A DNA stretch of 42,294 bases from Croceibacterium salegens. Lineage in GTDB: Bacteria > Pseudomonadota > Alphaproteobacteria > Sphingomonadales > Sphingomonadaceae. Of this stretch, positions 6,965 through 16,313 are shown piece by piece. The notes below the pieces were generated by a model. The model was not told the origin of the DNA. It made no database searches and saw only the letters and a program-made list of their open reading frames with translations. Position 1 is the stretch's first letter. Each line of letters opens with the position of its first letter. The translations under genes were made by a program, and so were the position numbers. The stretch is taken from positions 1 through 42,294 of the forward strand of contig NZ_WTYM01000043.1 in NCBI RefSeq assembly GCF_009827435.1. Direction: 5' to 3'.

Positions 6965-7887
6965 TGGCCGCGCCCGGACTCTTGAAACGTCACCAGCCGC
7001 GCTTCGGCGCCGAGCGCTCGGGCATCCTGCAGCAGACGCGCCTCGCCGGGCCGATGCCGTGGGTCATCGCCATCATGATCGCGCTGACCGTGATCGCCGC
7101 GGCCGGCGGCCTCGCGCTCAGCAACATCGCCGCCAACGCCCGCTCGCAGATCGCCGGCGGCCTGACCGTGCAGGTGGTCGAGGCGGCTCCGGCCGAGCGC
7201 AACCGTCAGGCCGAGGTCGCGGTGGCGCTGCTGTCCAACCGCGAAGACATCGCCAGCGTTCGCCGTGTGCCCGACGAGGAACTCTCCGCGCTGCTCGAAC
7301 CGTGGCTGGGCGACTTTGCCGGCGAGGGCGACGAAGCGATCCCGACCCCGGCACTGATCGACGCCCGACTCAAGGGACCGATCACCGCGCAGCGCCTCGC
7401 CGACCTGCGTGACAGCCTGGCGGCATCGGTGCCGTCGGCGCGGGTCGATGCGCAAGCCAGCTGGCTTGCGCCGGTCTTCCAGGCAATTTCCTCGCTGCAA
7501 TGGCTGGCCATCGGCCTCGTCGTGCTGCTCGCCGCGACCAGCGCCGCGGCGGTCTGGCTGGCGTCGCGCAGCGCGCTCGGATCTAACCGCGACACCATCG
7601 AGATCGTCCACCTGCTCGGCGGGACCGACGGGCAGATCGCGCGCATCTTCCAGCGTTCGATCGCCGCCGATGCGACCGTCGGTGGCGTGGTCGGCCTTGG
7701 GCTCGGCGTCGCCGCGCTGTTCGTGCTCGGACGCCAATTCTCGGCGCTCGATTCCGGCATGGTCGGCGGCGGTGGACTGGGCGTGGTCGACTGGGCGCTG
7801 ATCGCTGCGATCCCGGTCGTCGGAATTGTTCTCGCGCTGCTGACCGCGCGCTACACCGTCCTCGCCGCCCTGCGGAGTATGCTGTGA
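6964..7887 (+). CDS. ftsX: cell-division membrane protein FtsX
   Basis: 307 residues in the FtsX/MacB permease fold. There is a cytoplasmic N-terminal tail, a first membrane helix at about 29-51 (PWVIAIMIALTVIAAAGGLAL), a periplasmic domain at about 55-165, then three further helices (about 177-200, 228-255, 275-300). The order after FtsE and the four-helix layout define it; sequence conservation of FtsX outside the permease core is low in alphaproteobacteria. The periplasmic loop is where FtsX is known to recruit murein hydrolase activators. It starts within the ftsE stop (TGATG) and its last codon region overlaps ydcF (GTGA). Confidence 0.92.
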   Translation: MAAPGLLKRHQPRFGAERSGILQQTRLAGPMPWVIAIMIALTVIAAAGGLALSNIAANARSQIAGGLTVQVVEAAPAERNRQAEVAVALLSNREDIASVRRVPDEELSALLEPWLGDFAGEGDEAIPTPALIDARLKGPITAQRLADLRDSLAASVPSARVDAQASWLAPVFQAISSLQWLAIGLVVLLAATSAAAVWLASRSALGSNRDTIEIVHLLGGTDGQIARIFQRSIAADATVGGVVGLGLGVAALFVLGRQFSALDSGMVGGGGLGVVDWALIAAIPVVGIVLALLTARYTVLAALRSML

Positions 7888-8408
7888 TCGCGCGCTTCGC
7901 GGCTTTCGTGCTGGCGATCTGGCTGCTCGGCTTCGGCTGGTTCGCCGCGACCCTGCCGCAAGCCGCTTCGAACAAGGAGCGCACCGACGTGATCGTCGTG
8001 CCGACCGGCGGCGTCGGGCGGATCGACCGCGGCGTGGCGCTGCTGCACGAAGGCTCGGCGCAGAAGATGCTCGTCTCGGGCGTGTTCGAAGGGGTCAAGC
8101 CGGACGAGTTCGCCGCCGAATACAAGCTCAGCCCCGAGGAAATGGAGTGCTGCGTCGTACTCGGCTTCTCGGCGCTCGATACCCGCGGCAACGCCCGCGA
8201 AACGGCGCAGTGGGTGCGCAACGGCGGCTACCGCTCGCTGCGCCTCGTCACCAGCGATTGGCACATGCGGCGCAGCGCCAACGAGATCGAGCAGGTGCTG
8301 CCGCCGGGCGTGCGGGTGCTCGAGGATGCGGTGCCGAGCGAGCCCTCGCTCAAGATCCTGTTCCTCGAATATCTCAAGCTGCTGGCGAGCTGGCTGGGCA
8401 ACCTGTGA
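7884..8408 (+). CDS. YdcF-like DUF218 membrane-anchored protein
   Basis: 174 residues. A single N-terminal membrane helix (about residues 3-22) is followed by a DUF218/YdcF domain: DVIVVPTGGVGRIDRGVALL, GSAQKMLVSGV, the conserved NARETAQWV helix, and LVTSDWHMRRS near the C-terminus. DUF218 proteins such as ElyC/SanA are linked to envelope polysaccharide and peptidoglycan homeostasis; the exact reaction is not established. The GTG start overlaps the ftsX stop by four bases. Placement between ftsX and plsC suggests an envelope-biogenesis role. Confidence 0.85.
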   Translation: MIARFAAFVLAIWLLGFGWFAATLPQAASNKERTDVIVVPTGGVGRIDRGVALLHEGSAQKMLVSGVFEGVKPDEFAAEYKLSPEEMECCVVLGFSALDTRGNARETAQWVRNGGYRSLRLVTSDWHMRRSANEIEQVLPPGVRVLEDAVPSEPSLKILFLEYLKLLASWLGNL

Positions 8409-9088
8409 CCGTCCTGCGCAATCTGCTCTTCTACCTGCTGTTCTACGGCGGCTCGCCGGTCTTCGTGATCGGAACGCTGGTCTCAAGGGCTCTCGCGCCG
8501 GACGGGAATTTCCGCGAATGGCCCAACGCCTGGTCACGTTATCATCGCCGGTTGGTGGTCCACGTGCTCGGGATCGAAGTGCGGATCGAGGGCACGCCGA
8601 TCGCCCAGCAGGCGCTCTACGCGATCAAACATGAGAGCTTTTACGAGGCGATCGACCTCGGCTCGTTGTTCGACATGCCGGTGCCCTTCGGCAAGGAGGA
8701 ACTCTACCGCATCCCCGGCTGGGGCAAGGCGGCGATGGCCTACGGTTCGGTGCCGGTCTACCGCGACTCCGGGGCAAAAGGGCTGCGCGCGATGCTTGCT
8801 GCGGCGAAGCAGTTCATCGGCACCGGCCGCCCGTTCTGCATCTTGCCCGAAGGGACCCGCGTGCCGCACGGCACCCGCCCGCCGCTGCGCTCGGGATTTG
8901 CGGGGCTCTACAAACTGCTCGGACTGCCGGTGGTGCCCGTGGCGATAGATTCGGGGCCGACCTACCACCGTGTGTGGAAGCGGCGCGGGACGATCACCAT
9001 TCGCTTCATGGAGACTGTCCCCCCGGGCCTGCCGCGCGACGAAGTCGAGGCGCGGGTGCACGAGGCGATCAACGCGCTCAATCCCTAG
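8405..9088 (+). CDS. plsC: 1-acyl-sn-glycerol-3-phosphate acyltransferase (PlsC family)
   Basis: 227 residues. An N-terminal hydrophobic segment (about 5-28) anchors it. Acyltransferase block I is KHESFYEAID near residue 60, an H-x4-E variant of the usual H-x4-D that also occurs in other PlsC-like proteins. The substrate block is FCILPEGTRVPHGT (about 139-152), followed by GLYKLLGLPVVPVAID. It is expected to transfer the second acyl chain to lysophosphatidate in phospholipid synthesis. The GTG start overlaps the ydcF stop (GTGA); longer upstream frames lie inside ydcF and are rejected. It converges with tyrC, overlapping it by four bases. Confidence 0.88.
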   Translation: MTVLRNLLFYLLFYGGSPVFVIGTLVSRALAPDGNFREWPNAWSRYHRRLVVHVLGIEVRIEGTPIAQQALYAIKHESFYEAIDLGSLFDMPVPFGKEELYRIPGWGKAAMAYGSVPVYRDSGAKGLRAMLAAAKQFIGTGRPFCILPEGTRVPHGTRPPLRSGFAGLYKLLGLPVVPVAIDSGPTYHRVWKRRGTITIRFMETVPPGLPRDEVEARVHEAINALNP

Positions 9089-9996
9089 TCGTCGTGGTCC
9101 TTGCGGCCGAAGTCGGGTCGCGCGTCATCCTGGCCCTGCTCGATGATCGAGCGGCGGATGGCGCGGGTCTTCGTGAAACGGTCGAACAGCGTATCGCCGT
9201 CGCCGCTGCGGATCGCACGCTGAAGTGCGGTCAGGTCCTCCGAAAAGCGGCCGAGCACCTCGAGCACCGCGTCGCGGTTGTTGAGGAACACGTCGCGCCA
9301 CATCGTCGGATCGCTCGCGGCGATGCGGGTGAAGTCGCGGAAACCGCCGGCGGAGTACTTGATCACTTCGCCCTGCGTCACGTCCTCGAGGTCGCTCGCC
9401 GTGCCGACGATGGTGTAGGCGATGAGGTGCGGGATGTGGCTGGTCACCGCGAGCACGAGATCGTGGTGCTGTGCGTCCATGATCTCGACCATCGAGCCTA
9501 GCGCGCGCCAGAACGCGGCGAGCGCGTCGACCTGCGCCGGGTCGGCATCGGCTGGAGGGGTGAGGATGCACCAGCGGTGGTGGAACAGGCTGGCGAAACC
9601 GGCGTCGGGGCCGGAATGCTCGGTACCGGCGACGGGGTGCGCCGGGATCACCGCGTGGCCGGGCAGCGCCTTGCCGAGCGCGGCGGCGATCGATGCCTTG
9701 GTCGAGCCGACGTCGCTGACCAGCGAGCCGGGCTTGAGCGCCGGGGCGATCTCGCGCGCCACCTCGCCCATCGCGCCGACCGGCACGCAGAGGATGACCA
9801 GGTCGGCGTCTGCGACCGCCTCCTGCGCCGTTTCGCAGATCGTGCCCGCCAGCCCGCGCTCGGCGGCGCGCCGGCGTACAGCCGGGTCAGCATCGAAGCC
9901 GGTGGTGGCGACGTCGGGAAGCGCTTCGTCGACCGCCAGCCCGATCGAACCGCCGAGCAGTCCGAGACCGATAATGGCGACGCGCTCGAAACTCAC
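9085..9996 (-). CDS. tyrC: prephenate/arogenate (cyclohexadienyl) dehydrogenase
   Basis: 303 residues. The N-terminal Rossmann fold has [14 protein letters not shown] (about residues 6-19) for NAD(P), then [23 protein letters not shown] and the conserved [13 protein letters not shown] (about 120-132) of prephenate dehydrogenases. The C-terminal half is helical ([15 protein letters not shown]). It converts prephenate or arogenate to hydroxyphenylpyruvate or tyrosine. GTG at 9996 is preferred because it overlaps the hisC stop as GTGA; a TTG at 10002 is the alternative. Pairing with a HisC-type aminotransferase, which can act on aromatic keto acids, is known from Zymomonas, a relative in the same order. 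Confidence 0.9.
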   Translation of the reverse strand: MSFERVAIIGLGLLGGSIGLAVDEALPDVATTGFDADPAVRRRAAERGLAGTICETAQEAVADADLVILCVPVGAMGEVAREIAPALKPGSLVSDVGSTKASIAAALGKALPGHAVIPAHPVAGTEHSGPDAGFASLFHHRWCILTPPADADPAQVDALAAFWRALGSMVEIMDAQHHDLVLAVTSHIPHLIAYTIVGTASDLEDVTQGEVIKYSAGGFRDFTRIAASDPTMWRDVFLNNRDAVLEVLGRFSEDLTALQRAIRSGDGDTLFDRFTKTRAIRRSIIEQGQDDARPDFGRKDHDD

Positions 9997-11096
9997 CGGC
10001 AAAGCTCCCCGAGCGCCGCGGCGACCGCGTCCATCTGTTCGGCCGTGCCGATGGTAATGCGCAGGGCCTGCGGCAGGCCCTGGCCGGGCAAGTGGCGAAC
10101 CGCGTAGCCGGCGCCGGCGATAGCCGCGAGGGCCGCTTCCGCCGTCACCTCCCCGTTGAACAGCACGAGCACGAAATTGCCTTCGGTCGGCAGCGCGCGC
10201 AGGCCGTGGTTGCCGAGCGCCTCGATCGCGGCGACGAAGGCCTCGCGCACGGTGCGGTTGTGCTCGCGGCTGGCGGTCACGAAGTCCTGATCGGCCAGCG
10301 CCGCGACGGCGGCCTTCTGCCCGCTCTCGGTGACGTTGAACGGCCCGCGGATACGGTTGAGCGCGTCGATCAGGCCCGGCGCGCCGGTGCCCCAGCCGAT
10401 CCGCTCCCCGGCGAGGCCGTAGATCTTCGAGAAGGTCCGGGTGACGAGCACGTTGTCGTACGCCGCCGCCAGCGCCAGCCCACCATCGTCTTCCCCCGGC
10501 GCGAGGTATTCGGCGTAGGCCTGGTCGTCGACCAGCAGGACGTCCTTGGGCAACCCGGCGTGGAGCCGCTCAACCTCGCCGCGTGGGAGGTACGAACCGG
10601 TCGGGTTGTTCGGGTTGGCGAGGTAGACGACGCGCGTCCGCTCGGTGACCGCGGCCAGCAGCGCATCGACATCGGCGGCAAAGTCGCAGTCCGCCGCCTC
10701 GATCGGGGTTCCGCCGCAGCGCCGTGCGGCAATGTCGTAGACGGCGAAGGAATAGCGCGGGAACAGCACCTCGTCGCCCGGTCCGGCGAAGGCCTGCGCG
10801 GCGAGGTTGAGCAGCTCGTCCGAGCCCGTGCCGCAGACGATCCGCGCAGGGTCGATACCGTGCAGTTCGCCCAGCGCGACGCGAAGCGCGGTGCTGTCGG
10901 GATCGGGATAGGCGGCGGGGTCGGCGGCCGCGGCGCGGGCGGCGAGCGCCTGCGGGCTGGTGCCGAGCGGGTTCTCGTTGGCGGAGAGCTTGACTAGCGG
11001 CGTGCCGTCGGCCGCGGCGCTCTTGCCGGGCACGTAGACATGGATACCCTTGATCCATTCCTTCATTTGGGGCTTCATTTCAGGCCGCTCGCTCAT
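9993..11096 (-). CDS. hisC: histidinol-phosphate aminotransferase
   Basis: 367 residues of the class I/II PLP aminotransferase fold. Diagnostic segments are [13 protein letters not shown] (about 30-42), [32 protein letters not shown] and the PLP lysine in [18 protein letters not shown] (about 220-237). It catalyses the imidazole-acetol-phosphate to histidinol-phosphate step and, beside tyrC, probably also transaminates aromatic keto acids. Start choice lies between ATG at 11096 (used) and ATG at 11078 (starting MKPQ); the longer frame to 11129 runs into the divergent metX promoter. It is coupled to tyrC by GTGA. Confidence 0.92.
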   Translation of the reverse strand: MSERPEMKPQMKEWIKGIHVYVPGKSAAADGTPLVKLSANENPLGTSPQALAARAAAADPAAYPDPDSTALRVALGELHGIDPARIVCGTGSDELLNLAAQAFAGPGDEVLFPRYSFAVYDIAARRCGGTPIEAADCDFAADVDALLAAVTERTRVVYLANPNNPTGSYLPRGEVERLHAGLPKDVLLVDDQAYAEYLAPGEDDGGLALAAAYDNVLVTRTFSKIYGLAGERIGWGTGAPGLIDALNRIRGPFNVTESGQKAAVAALADQDFVTASREHNRTVREAFVAAIEALGNHGLRALPTEGNFVLVLFNGEVTAEAALAAIAGAGYAVRHLPGQGLPQALRITIGTAEQMDAVAAALGELCR

Positions 11097-11129
11097 AACC
11101 GCGGCGCGCATAGCGGGTGCAGGCGGCAA

Positions 11130-11157
11130 TTGACAGCACTTGCGTGTGCCCTACATC
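11130..11157 (+). promoter_or_regulatory. predicted metX promoter
   Basis: Perfect -35 TTGACA (11130-11135), 16-base spacer, -10 TACATC (11152-11157). Initiation would fall about two bases before the metX ATG at 11166, implying a leaderless mRNA. The 69-base gap to hisC leaves no room for a SAM riboswitch, a common control of metX in alphaproteobacteria. Confidence 0.45.
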
Positions 11158-11165
11158 CCGCCGCC

Positions 11166-12269
11166 ATGGCCAGCGCTGTCGCCCTCGACGCAAAGAGCAT
11201 CGTGCTCGACGCCCCCCTGCCGCTCGATAGCGGGCAGGAGCTGCCCGGCGTGCGCCTTGCCTACGAAAGCTATGGCGAGCTCAACGCCGACAAGTCGAAC
11301 GCCATACTGGTCTTCCACGCGCTGACCGGCGACCAGTATGTCGCGAGCAGCCACCCGATCACCGGCAAGCCCGGTTGGTGGGACCGCATGGTCGGCCCCG
11401 GAAAGCCGATCGACACTGCGCGCTACCACGTGATCTGCGCCAACGTCGTCGGCGGCTGCATGGGTTCGACCGGCCCGGCCAGCGCCGGACCTGACGGCGC
11501 GCCTTACGCGATGCGCTTCCCCGTCATCACCATCCGCGACATGGTCCGCGCGCAGGTCGCGCTGCTCGACGCGCTCGGCATCGGGCGGCTTCACGCGGTG
11601 GTCGGCGGATCGATGGGCGGGATGCAGGCGCTGAGCTTCGCCGCCAACTTCCCCGGACGGGCCGACCGGGTTCTGGCCATCGCCACGACCGCGCGCCATT
11701 CGGCACAGAACATCGCCTTCCACGAGGTCGGGCGACAGGCGGTCATGGCCGATCCAGAGTGGCAGGGCGGCGACTACTACGGGAAAGGCAAGGGACCGGA
11801 AAAGGGCCTCTCGGTGGCGCGCATGGCCGCGCACATCACCTACCTTTCCGAGGAAGGGCTGACCGAGAAGTTTGGCCGGCGTTTGCAGGATCGTGAGGCC
11901 AAGAGCTTCGGCTTCGACGCCGATTTCCAGGTCGAGAGCTACTTGCGCTATCAGGGCATCGCCTTCACCGACCGCTTCGACGCCAACGCCTACCTCTACA
12001 TCACCCGGGCAATGGACTACTTGGACTTGGCTGAGGAGCACGGCGGGCGGCTCGCCGATGCCTTTGCCAGGAGCGACGCGCGCTTCTGCCTCGTCAGCTT
12101 CGACACTGACTGGCTCTACCCCACGGCGGAATCCCGCCACGTCGTCCACGCCCTCAATGCCGTCGCCGCGCCGGTGAGTTTCGTCGAGCTTTCCGCGCCC
12201 TACGGCCACGACAGCTTCCTGCTCAACGTCCCCGCGCTCGACCGGGTGGTGAAAGGCTTCATTGAGTGA
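11166..12269 (+). CDS. metX: homoserine O-acyltransferase MetX
   Basis: 367 residues of the alpha/beta-hydrolase MetX family. [14 protein letters not shown] and the long [15 protein letters not shown] segment are typical. The nucleophile is the serine in [12 protein letters not shown] (about residue 151). The catalytic aspartate lies in FDTDWLYP, and the histidine in YGHDSFLL near the C-terminus. It activates homoserine with acetyl- or succinyl-CoA as the first step of methionine synthesis; the acyl donor cannot be told from the motifs alone. ATG at 11166 fits the conserved N-terminus; the longer frame overlaps hisC. metW follows with a GTGA overlap. Confidence 0.93.
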   Translation: MASAVALDAKSIVLDAPLPLDSGQELPGVRLAYESYGELNADKSNAILVFHALTGDQYVASSHPITGKPGWWDRMVGPGKPIDTARYHVICANVVGGCMGSTGPASAGPDGAPYAMRFPVITIRDMVRAQVALLDALGIGRLHAVVGGSMGGMQALSFAANFPGRADRVLAIATTARHSAQNIAFHEVGRQAVMADPEWQGGDYYGKGKGPEKGLSVARMAAHITYLSEEGLTEKFGRRLQDREAKSFGFDADFQVESYLRYQGIAFTDRFDANAYLYITRAMDYLDLAEEHGGRLADAFARSDARFCLVSFDTDWLYPTAESRHVVHALNAVAAPVSFVELSAPYGHDSFLLNVPALDRVVKGFIE

Positions 12270-12856
12270 GCCTTCGCCCCGACCTCGCCAAGATCGCCGA
12301 GAACGTGCCCGAGGGGGTCCGCGTGCTCGATGTCGGCTGCGGCGACGGCGAGCTGATGGCGGTGCTGCGCGAAACGCGCCACGTCGATGCCCGCGGTCTC
12401 GAGATTGATCCCGAACTGGTCGAGCGCGCCGTCGCCCGCGGCCTTTCCGTCATCCAGGGCGATGCCGACCGCGACCTCACCGAATATCCCGATGGCGCGT
12501 TCGACGTCGCCATCCTAAGCCAGACGCTGCAGACCGCCGCGCGCCCCGACCTGATGCTCGACCAGTTGCTGCGAGTCGGACGCCAGGCCTTCGTCAGCTT
12601 TCCCAACTTCGCCTACTGGCGGATGCGCGCCGCCTTGCTCGCCAAGGGCCGCATGCCGGTGACCCGGCACCTGCCGGTGAGCTGGTACGAAACGCAGAAC
12701 ATCCACCACGTCACGGTCGAGGACTTCCGCGACCTACTGTGTGCCAAGAACGTGACGGTTGAGGATTGCTGGTTCTTCTCCGGCGGACGCGAGATAGGGC
12801 GGTCCGGAGCCAACTGGCGGGCCGAGCACGCTGTCTTCCGGCTGAGCCGAAGATGA
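12266..12856 (+). CDS. metW: methionine biosynthesis protein MetW
   Basis: 196 residues of the class I SAM-methyltransferase fold: motif [16 protein letters not shown] (about 17-31), [14 protein letters not shown], then [13 protein letters not shown] and the MetW-typical ISFP-like [12 protein letters not shown] with [18 protein letters not shown]. MetW is regularly encoded directly after metX and is needed with it for full homoserine acyltransferase function in several proteobacteria; a methyl transfer has not been established. The GTG start overlaps the metX stop by four bases. Confidence 0.92.
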   Translation: MSLRPDLAKIAENVPEGVRVLDVGCGDGELMAVLRETRHVDARGLEIDPELVERAVARGLSVIQGDADRDLTEYPDGAFDVAILSQTLQTAARPDLMLDQLLRVGRQAFVSFPNFAYWRMRAALLAKGRMPVTRHLPVSWYETQNIHHVTVEDFRDLLCAKNVTVEDCWFFSGGREIGRSGANWRAEHAVFRLSRR

Positions 12857-13108
12857 CGAAGATAGCGTATTCTTCTTCGGCCGCGTCTTTATAATTGTAT
12901 TTTATTACAATATTCTAAGCGAATATCGGAATCACCCCGCCGCGACCTTTGGCGACGCGCTGCCGCGCTGCCGGAAGGGATCGATTACCGCACCTACGAT
13001 TCGAAAGAGTCGGTGGGAATCTCTCAGAATCAAGTACTTGTAGGAACGCGATTTTTCATTCGGGTTGGCGTGCTAGCCATTGCCGGGGTCGAATTTGGGG
13101 GATTCGCC
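12857..13108. other. AT-rich intergenic stretch after metW
   Basis: Starts with an AT-rich stem (ATTGTA at 12894-12899 and TACAAT at 12906-12911, six-base loop), which may act as a weak terminator or attenuate read-through from metW, though it lacks a T-run. The rest has no recognisable gene. A frame is open from about 12968 into the downstream pseudogene, but its translation resembles no methyltransferase N-terminus. Confidence 0.4.
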
Positions 13109-14115
13109 ATGCGAACTTTGCCGCCTACAGCGCAGGTCATTGGCCTAATGCTCGGATTGATGTAGACCGCCGCCGTTTCCGCCATTGTCCGGCTCGACGT
13201 TCCCGACCTCGTCGTGGACGGTGCCAAGCCGCTCGACGAACTCGCCGCCGCGACCGGCGCGCGTCACGACCTGCTGTACTGCGTATTGCGCGCGACCGAG
13301 GCGGTTGGCGTGCTGCGCGAGAGGCCGGACGGCACGTGGGAGCAGACCGAACTCAGCGAAGTGCTGCGCTCCGACGTTCCCGCAACGCTCGCGACGTGGC
13401 GATCTTCTCGGGCGACGACTGGCACGTGCGTGCGGACGCGGCGATGCACCGCGCGGTCCGTACCGGCAAGGACGCGATCGATCTGATCTACGGCGTCGCG
13501 CCGTTCGAATACCTGAGCGACCACCCCGAGGAAGGGCTCAACTTCAACCGCGCGATGACCTCGTTCTCGACCACCGAGGTCCCGGCGATCGTCGAAGCCT
13601 ACGACTTTGCACAGTTCGGCTCGCTGGTCGAGGTCGCCGGCGGGCACGGGCTGTTCCTCTCGGCGATCTTCGCCAGCGCGCCCGATCTCAAGGCCACGCT
13701 GCTCGAACTGCCGCAGGTCATCGCCGAGATGGCCGAGACCCCACTCGATCCCTACCGCGACCGCGCTGCGATCATGCCCGGCGACATGTTCGTAAGCGTC
13801 CCCGCTGAGGCCGACGCCTAAATCATGAAGCGCATCGGCCACGATTGGTCGGACGAGATGGCCGGCAAGATCCTCTCCGCCTGCCGCGCCGGGGTCAATC
13901 CGGGCATGAAGCTTCTGGTGGCCGACGCCGTGGTGCCGGACGGACCCGAGTTCTCGCCCGCCAAGTTCATGGTCGTGACCATGATGATCTTCTCCGCCGG
14001 CAAGGAACGCACCGAGGCCGAATTCCGCCGGCTCTGCGCCGACAACGGGTGGAAGCTCGAACGGATCATCCCGACAGCATCGTCGATGTGCTTGGTCGAG
14101 GGCGTCGCGGCGTGA
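13109..14115 (+). pseudogene. broken O-methyltransferase (acetylserotonin/hydroxyneurosporene type)
   Basis: Joining frames restores about 335 residues of a class I O-methyltransferase. There is an N-terminal winged-helix dimerisation domain (VIGLMLGLM, VSAIVRLDVPDLVVDG, LDELAAATGARHDLLYCVLR), then FEYLSDHPEEG, the SAM site LVEVAGGHGLFLSAI (about residues 172-186), LLELPQVIAEM, and C-terminal MKRIGHDWSDE and LLVADAVVPDGPEF. There are three lesions: TAG at 13163-13165 (probably from CAG), a one-base deletion near 13392 that shifts the frame, and TAA at 13819-13821 where a Tyr codon is expected before IMKRIGHDW. The reading frame otherwise keeps the codon usage of a functional gene, so decay is recent. 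Such enzymes methylate phenols, quinone precursors or carotenoids; the substrate is unknown. Confidence 0.85.
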
Positions 14116-15535
14116 GTGAAGTCTGGCACAATGTGCGCGGTCCGCTGACCTGGCTGGTGTGCTGCCGGCGGTGCTATTCAGCCTCGAATCTACCGTCGAG
14201 ACGACCGCAGACGCGTATATCGCAATGATCCAGACTCCGGAGACGCTGGTCGCGATCGGTTTCCTCAATATTCTGTAACTGTGGGCGGCGATTGCGCAGG
14301 GCACGCTTTTGGTCATACGCGCACGTGGCAATCGTGCCGCGCTCCTCCTCGGACTGATGCTGCTTTGCATCCGCGTCCTGCACCGCTGACTTGGGTGTCT
14401 GCCAGGGTATTCGCTCTGCTCTGGCTGGCCGACACTTCGATCTCGTCATTCTTCGCGGCCTTTCAGCTCGGCTTCGCGCTGGAGACTTCCGGCGTCGCAG
14501 CGAACAGGCGGATCTCGCATGTCGTCTGGGCGGTGGCCGGAGCCATGACGATCCTGTTCTTTATCAACAGGTTTACCGGATCTTACGCCATTCGCCTTCC
14601 GATCGAATTGCAACCCTCCGCGGGCATCGCCGGAAACCTGAGTTTGCTGGGCTCCGTTGCAATCATCGCCTGGGACTATTGCCACAACGATTAGACCGGG
14701 CGCAACCGCCTCAAGATCGCGTTGGCTGTATTTGGCGCTTTCCTCGTGGGGGGCCGCATGCTTTCCATCTCTCGCTTCAGCGGTCGCGCCGTCTTGATGA
14801 CCGACGGGGGTGCTCATGGCCCTCGTGGAGCTCGCTTTGCTCACATATGCGACGCTCAAGCAGGGGCTGTTTGACTTCGGCTCCGCGGTCAACCGCACGC
14901 TGGTCTACGGCGCGGTGACCTTCATCCTGCTGGCGACCTTCGGCCTGCTAGAATGGAGCGCCGAGCACTTCATTCCTGAGGCCTGGCACGAAGGCGGAGC
15001 GGCGATCAACGCAGGAATCGCGCTGGCGCCGTTCTTGGTCATCCACCGCGTCCGCGAATGGTACGAGCATCATGTCGAGCGGGTGTTATTCAGTGGCTGG
15101 CACAAGGCCGAAGCGGCATGGGCCGTTTTTGTCGAGAGCGTAGGGCACTTCGAGCAGGAGGCCGCGCTGTGCCGCGATTTCGCGGGCGAACTGGCGCGCT
15201 ATGCGGTTGCTCCAGCGGTACTCTACATGCGCGAGGAAGATGGTGTTGTCTAGCGCGCGGGCAGGCTCCCCGGGGCGAAGGCGAAATATGCCGAGGACGT
15301 GCGCGGGTTCGTGGCGATTCGGAGCGAGCCCAAGCCGCTCGTCCTCGCTTCCGCCGACCATCCACTCCCCGGAGCATTGGCCTTGCCGATGCTCGATCAG
15401 GGCAAGCTGCTCGGCTTTGCGCTGCTCGGCGAGAAGACCGACGGGATGCACTACCGCCCCGACGAGGTTGAAAACCTCGGCTGGGCGGCGCACCAGGTCG
15501 GCCTCGACCTGCGCGCGCTGCACGCTAGGCAGCTG
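14112..15535 (+). pseudogene. broken multi-membrane-span sensor-like protein with GAF-like C-terminus
   Basis: Begins GTGAGTGAAGTCTGG in a four-base overlap with the methyltransferase stop. Pieces in three frames make up one protein: LFSLESTVETTADAYIAMIQ (frameshift near 14158, stop TAA 14276-14278), a membrane segment VFALLWLADTSISSFFAAF with following hydrophobic spans (to TAG at 14692-14694), then from about 14805 LTYATLKQGLFDFGSAVN, a span LVYGAVTFILLATFGLL, and a soluble part (REWYEHHVERVLFSG, GHFEQEAALCRDFAGELARY). TAG at 15251-15253 interrupts it before a GAF-like segment (LPMLDQGKLLGFALLGEKTDG) ending LDLRALHARQL. The layout resembles membrane sensors, but no kinase or cyclase domain is visible. 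It has at least three stops and three frameshifts. Confidence 0.7.
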
Positions 15536-16016
15536 GGGGGGGCGGATTGGCTGGCTGGCGATGGAAATTGTCGAACTTGCGGTGGATCGAGACCGGCTCT
15601 CGGCCCTCCTCGCACCCTACGTTATTTCGCCGCCGGCGCCGTCCGGCTGACCAACGCACCGGCGCGAGCCGGGCTGGCAGGGAGCGACATAACAACGGCG
15701 AGCGCTATTGCTGTCAGCGCTGCCTGTGGCTTGGCGATACTAGCCCGCCCGATAAGCCCAATGCCGATGATCTACTTCATGACTTTGAGTTTGGCCAAAC
15801 TCTTTGCGAAGTTAAAGCGGGACGGCAAGTCATTTACTGCCGCCTCTCGAATCGCCTCAATTGGCCTTGATTGTGCAATGCACCATTTTGGGCTTTCTTT
15901 TTGCGATGCAACGGGCTCTTGACACGACGAAGTGAGTTCCAGCGTCGTTCCGGACGGAAATTTTGTGTTATCTTCAATTCGTTCGTAGCTATTAGAGTTG
16001 TTGGGGAATCAGGTAT
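15536..16016. other. intergenic stretch, no recognised gene
   Basis: Contains no frame I can defend. One plus-strand frame around 15690-15870 gives a cysteine-containing tail (ERYCCQRC ... YCRLSNRLNWP) that could be a gene remnant, but it has no start and no family. A 12-base inverted repeat TTCCGGACGGAA (15948-15959) sits about 60 bases before the next gene and may be a regulator site. Confidence 0.4.
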
Positions 16017-16238
16017 ATGAAGACTTTTCTTGCCGCCACCGCCGCGTTCGGGCTGGTCGCTTCGCCGGTTACGGCGCAAGCTGCCGAAGCTGCCCGTGAG
16101 AGTACGCCGATCAACGCGTCTGAGCGCTTCGCTGGAGACGGCACATTCCTGTACGTCGTGATAGCCGCGGTGGCGATCGTCGCCGGCATCCTGATCTTGT
16201 CGGACGACAACAACAACGACCTGCCGACCAGCCCGTAG
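16017..16238 (+). CDS. small single-span membrane protein with acidic/Asn-rich tail
   Basis: 73 residues. The signal peptide MKTFLAATAAFGLVASPVTA ends with an Ala-rich cleavage site. It is followed by about 25 polar residues, a transmembrane helix (LYVVIAAVAIVAGILIL, about 45-61) and the short tail SDDNNNDLPTSP. A GGGGA ribosome binding site lies 10-14 bases before the ATG, and a strong terminator follows 30 bases after the stop, so it is a stand-alone expressed unit. I do not recognise a characterised family. The intact gene, good signals and own terminator beside a decayed region argue that it is real and used. Confidence 0.75.
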   Translation: MKTFLAATAAFGLVASPVTAQAAEAARESTPINASERFAGDGTFLYVVIAAVAIVAGILILSDDNNNDLPTSP

Positions 16239-16267
16239 TTCGGGCAACTAGAGGCACATCGGATAGG

Positions 16268-16295
16268 GGGCTGCCGGTTTCCGGTAGCCCTTTTT
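16268..16295 (+). terminator. rho-independent terminator
   Basis: A ten-base stem (GGGCTGCCGG / CCGGTAGCCC, one G-U pair) with a TTT loop is followed by five T residues. It ends the transcript of the small membrane protein and insulates it from the convergent fdhD. Confidence 0.9.
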
Positions 16296-16313
16296 CGTGT
16301 CCGGTATCCGTTG

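Noticed and set aside
8630-8662. PlsC motif H-x4-E instead of H-x4-D taken as a dead active site
   Set aside because: The same Glu variant is common in active-looking PlsC relatives, so it is not evidence of inactivation.
12968-13108. Open in-frame extension upstream of the broken methyltransferase
   Set aside because: Stays open by chance; its translation does not resemble the family N-terminus, which begins sensibly at ATG 13109.
15547-15870. Frame ending in a cysteine-containing tail (YCCQRC ... RLSNRLNWP)
   Set aside because: Possible gene remnant, but it starts inside the pseudogene end and has no recognisable family or start signal.
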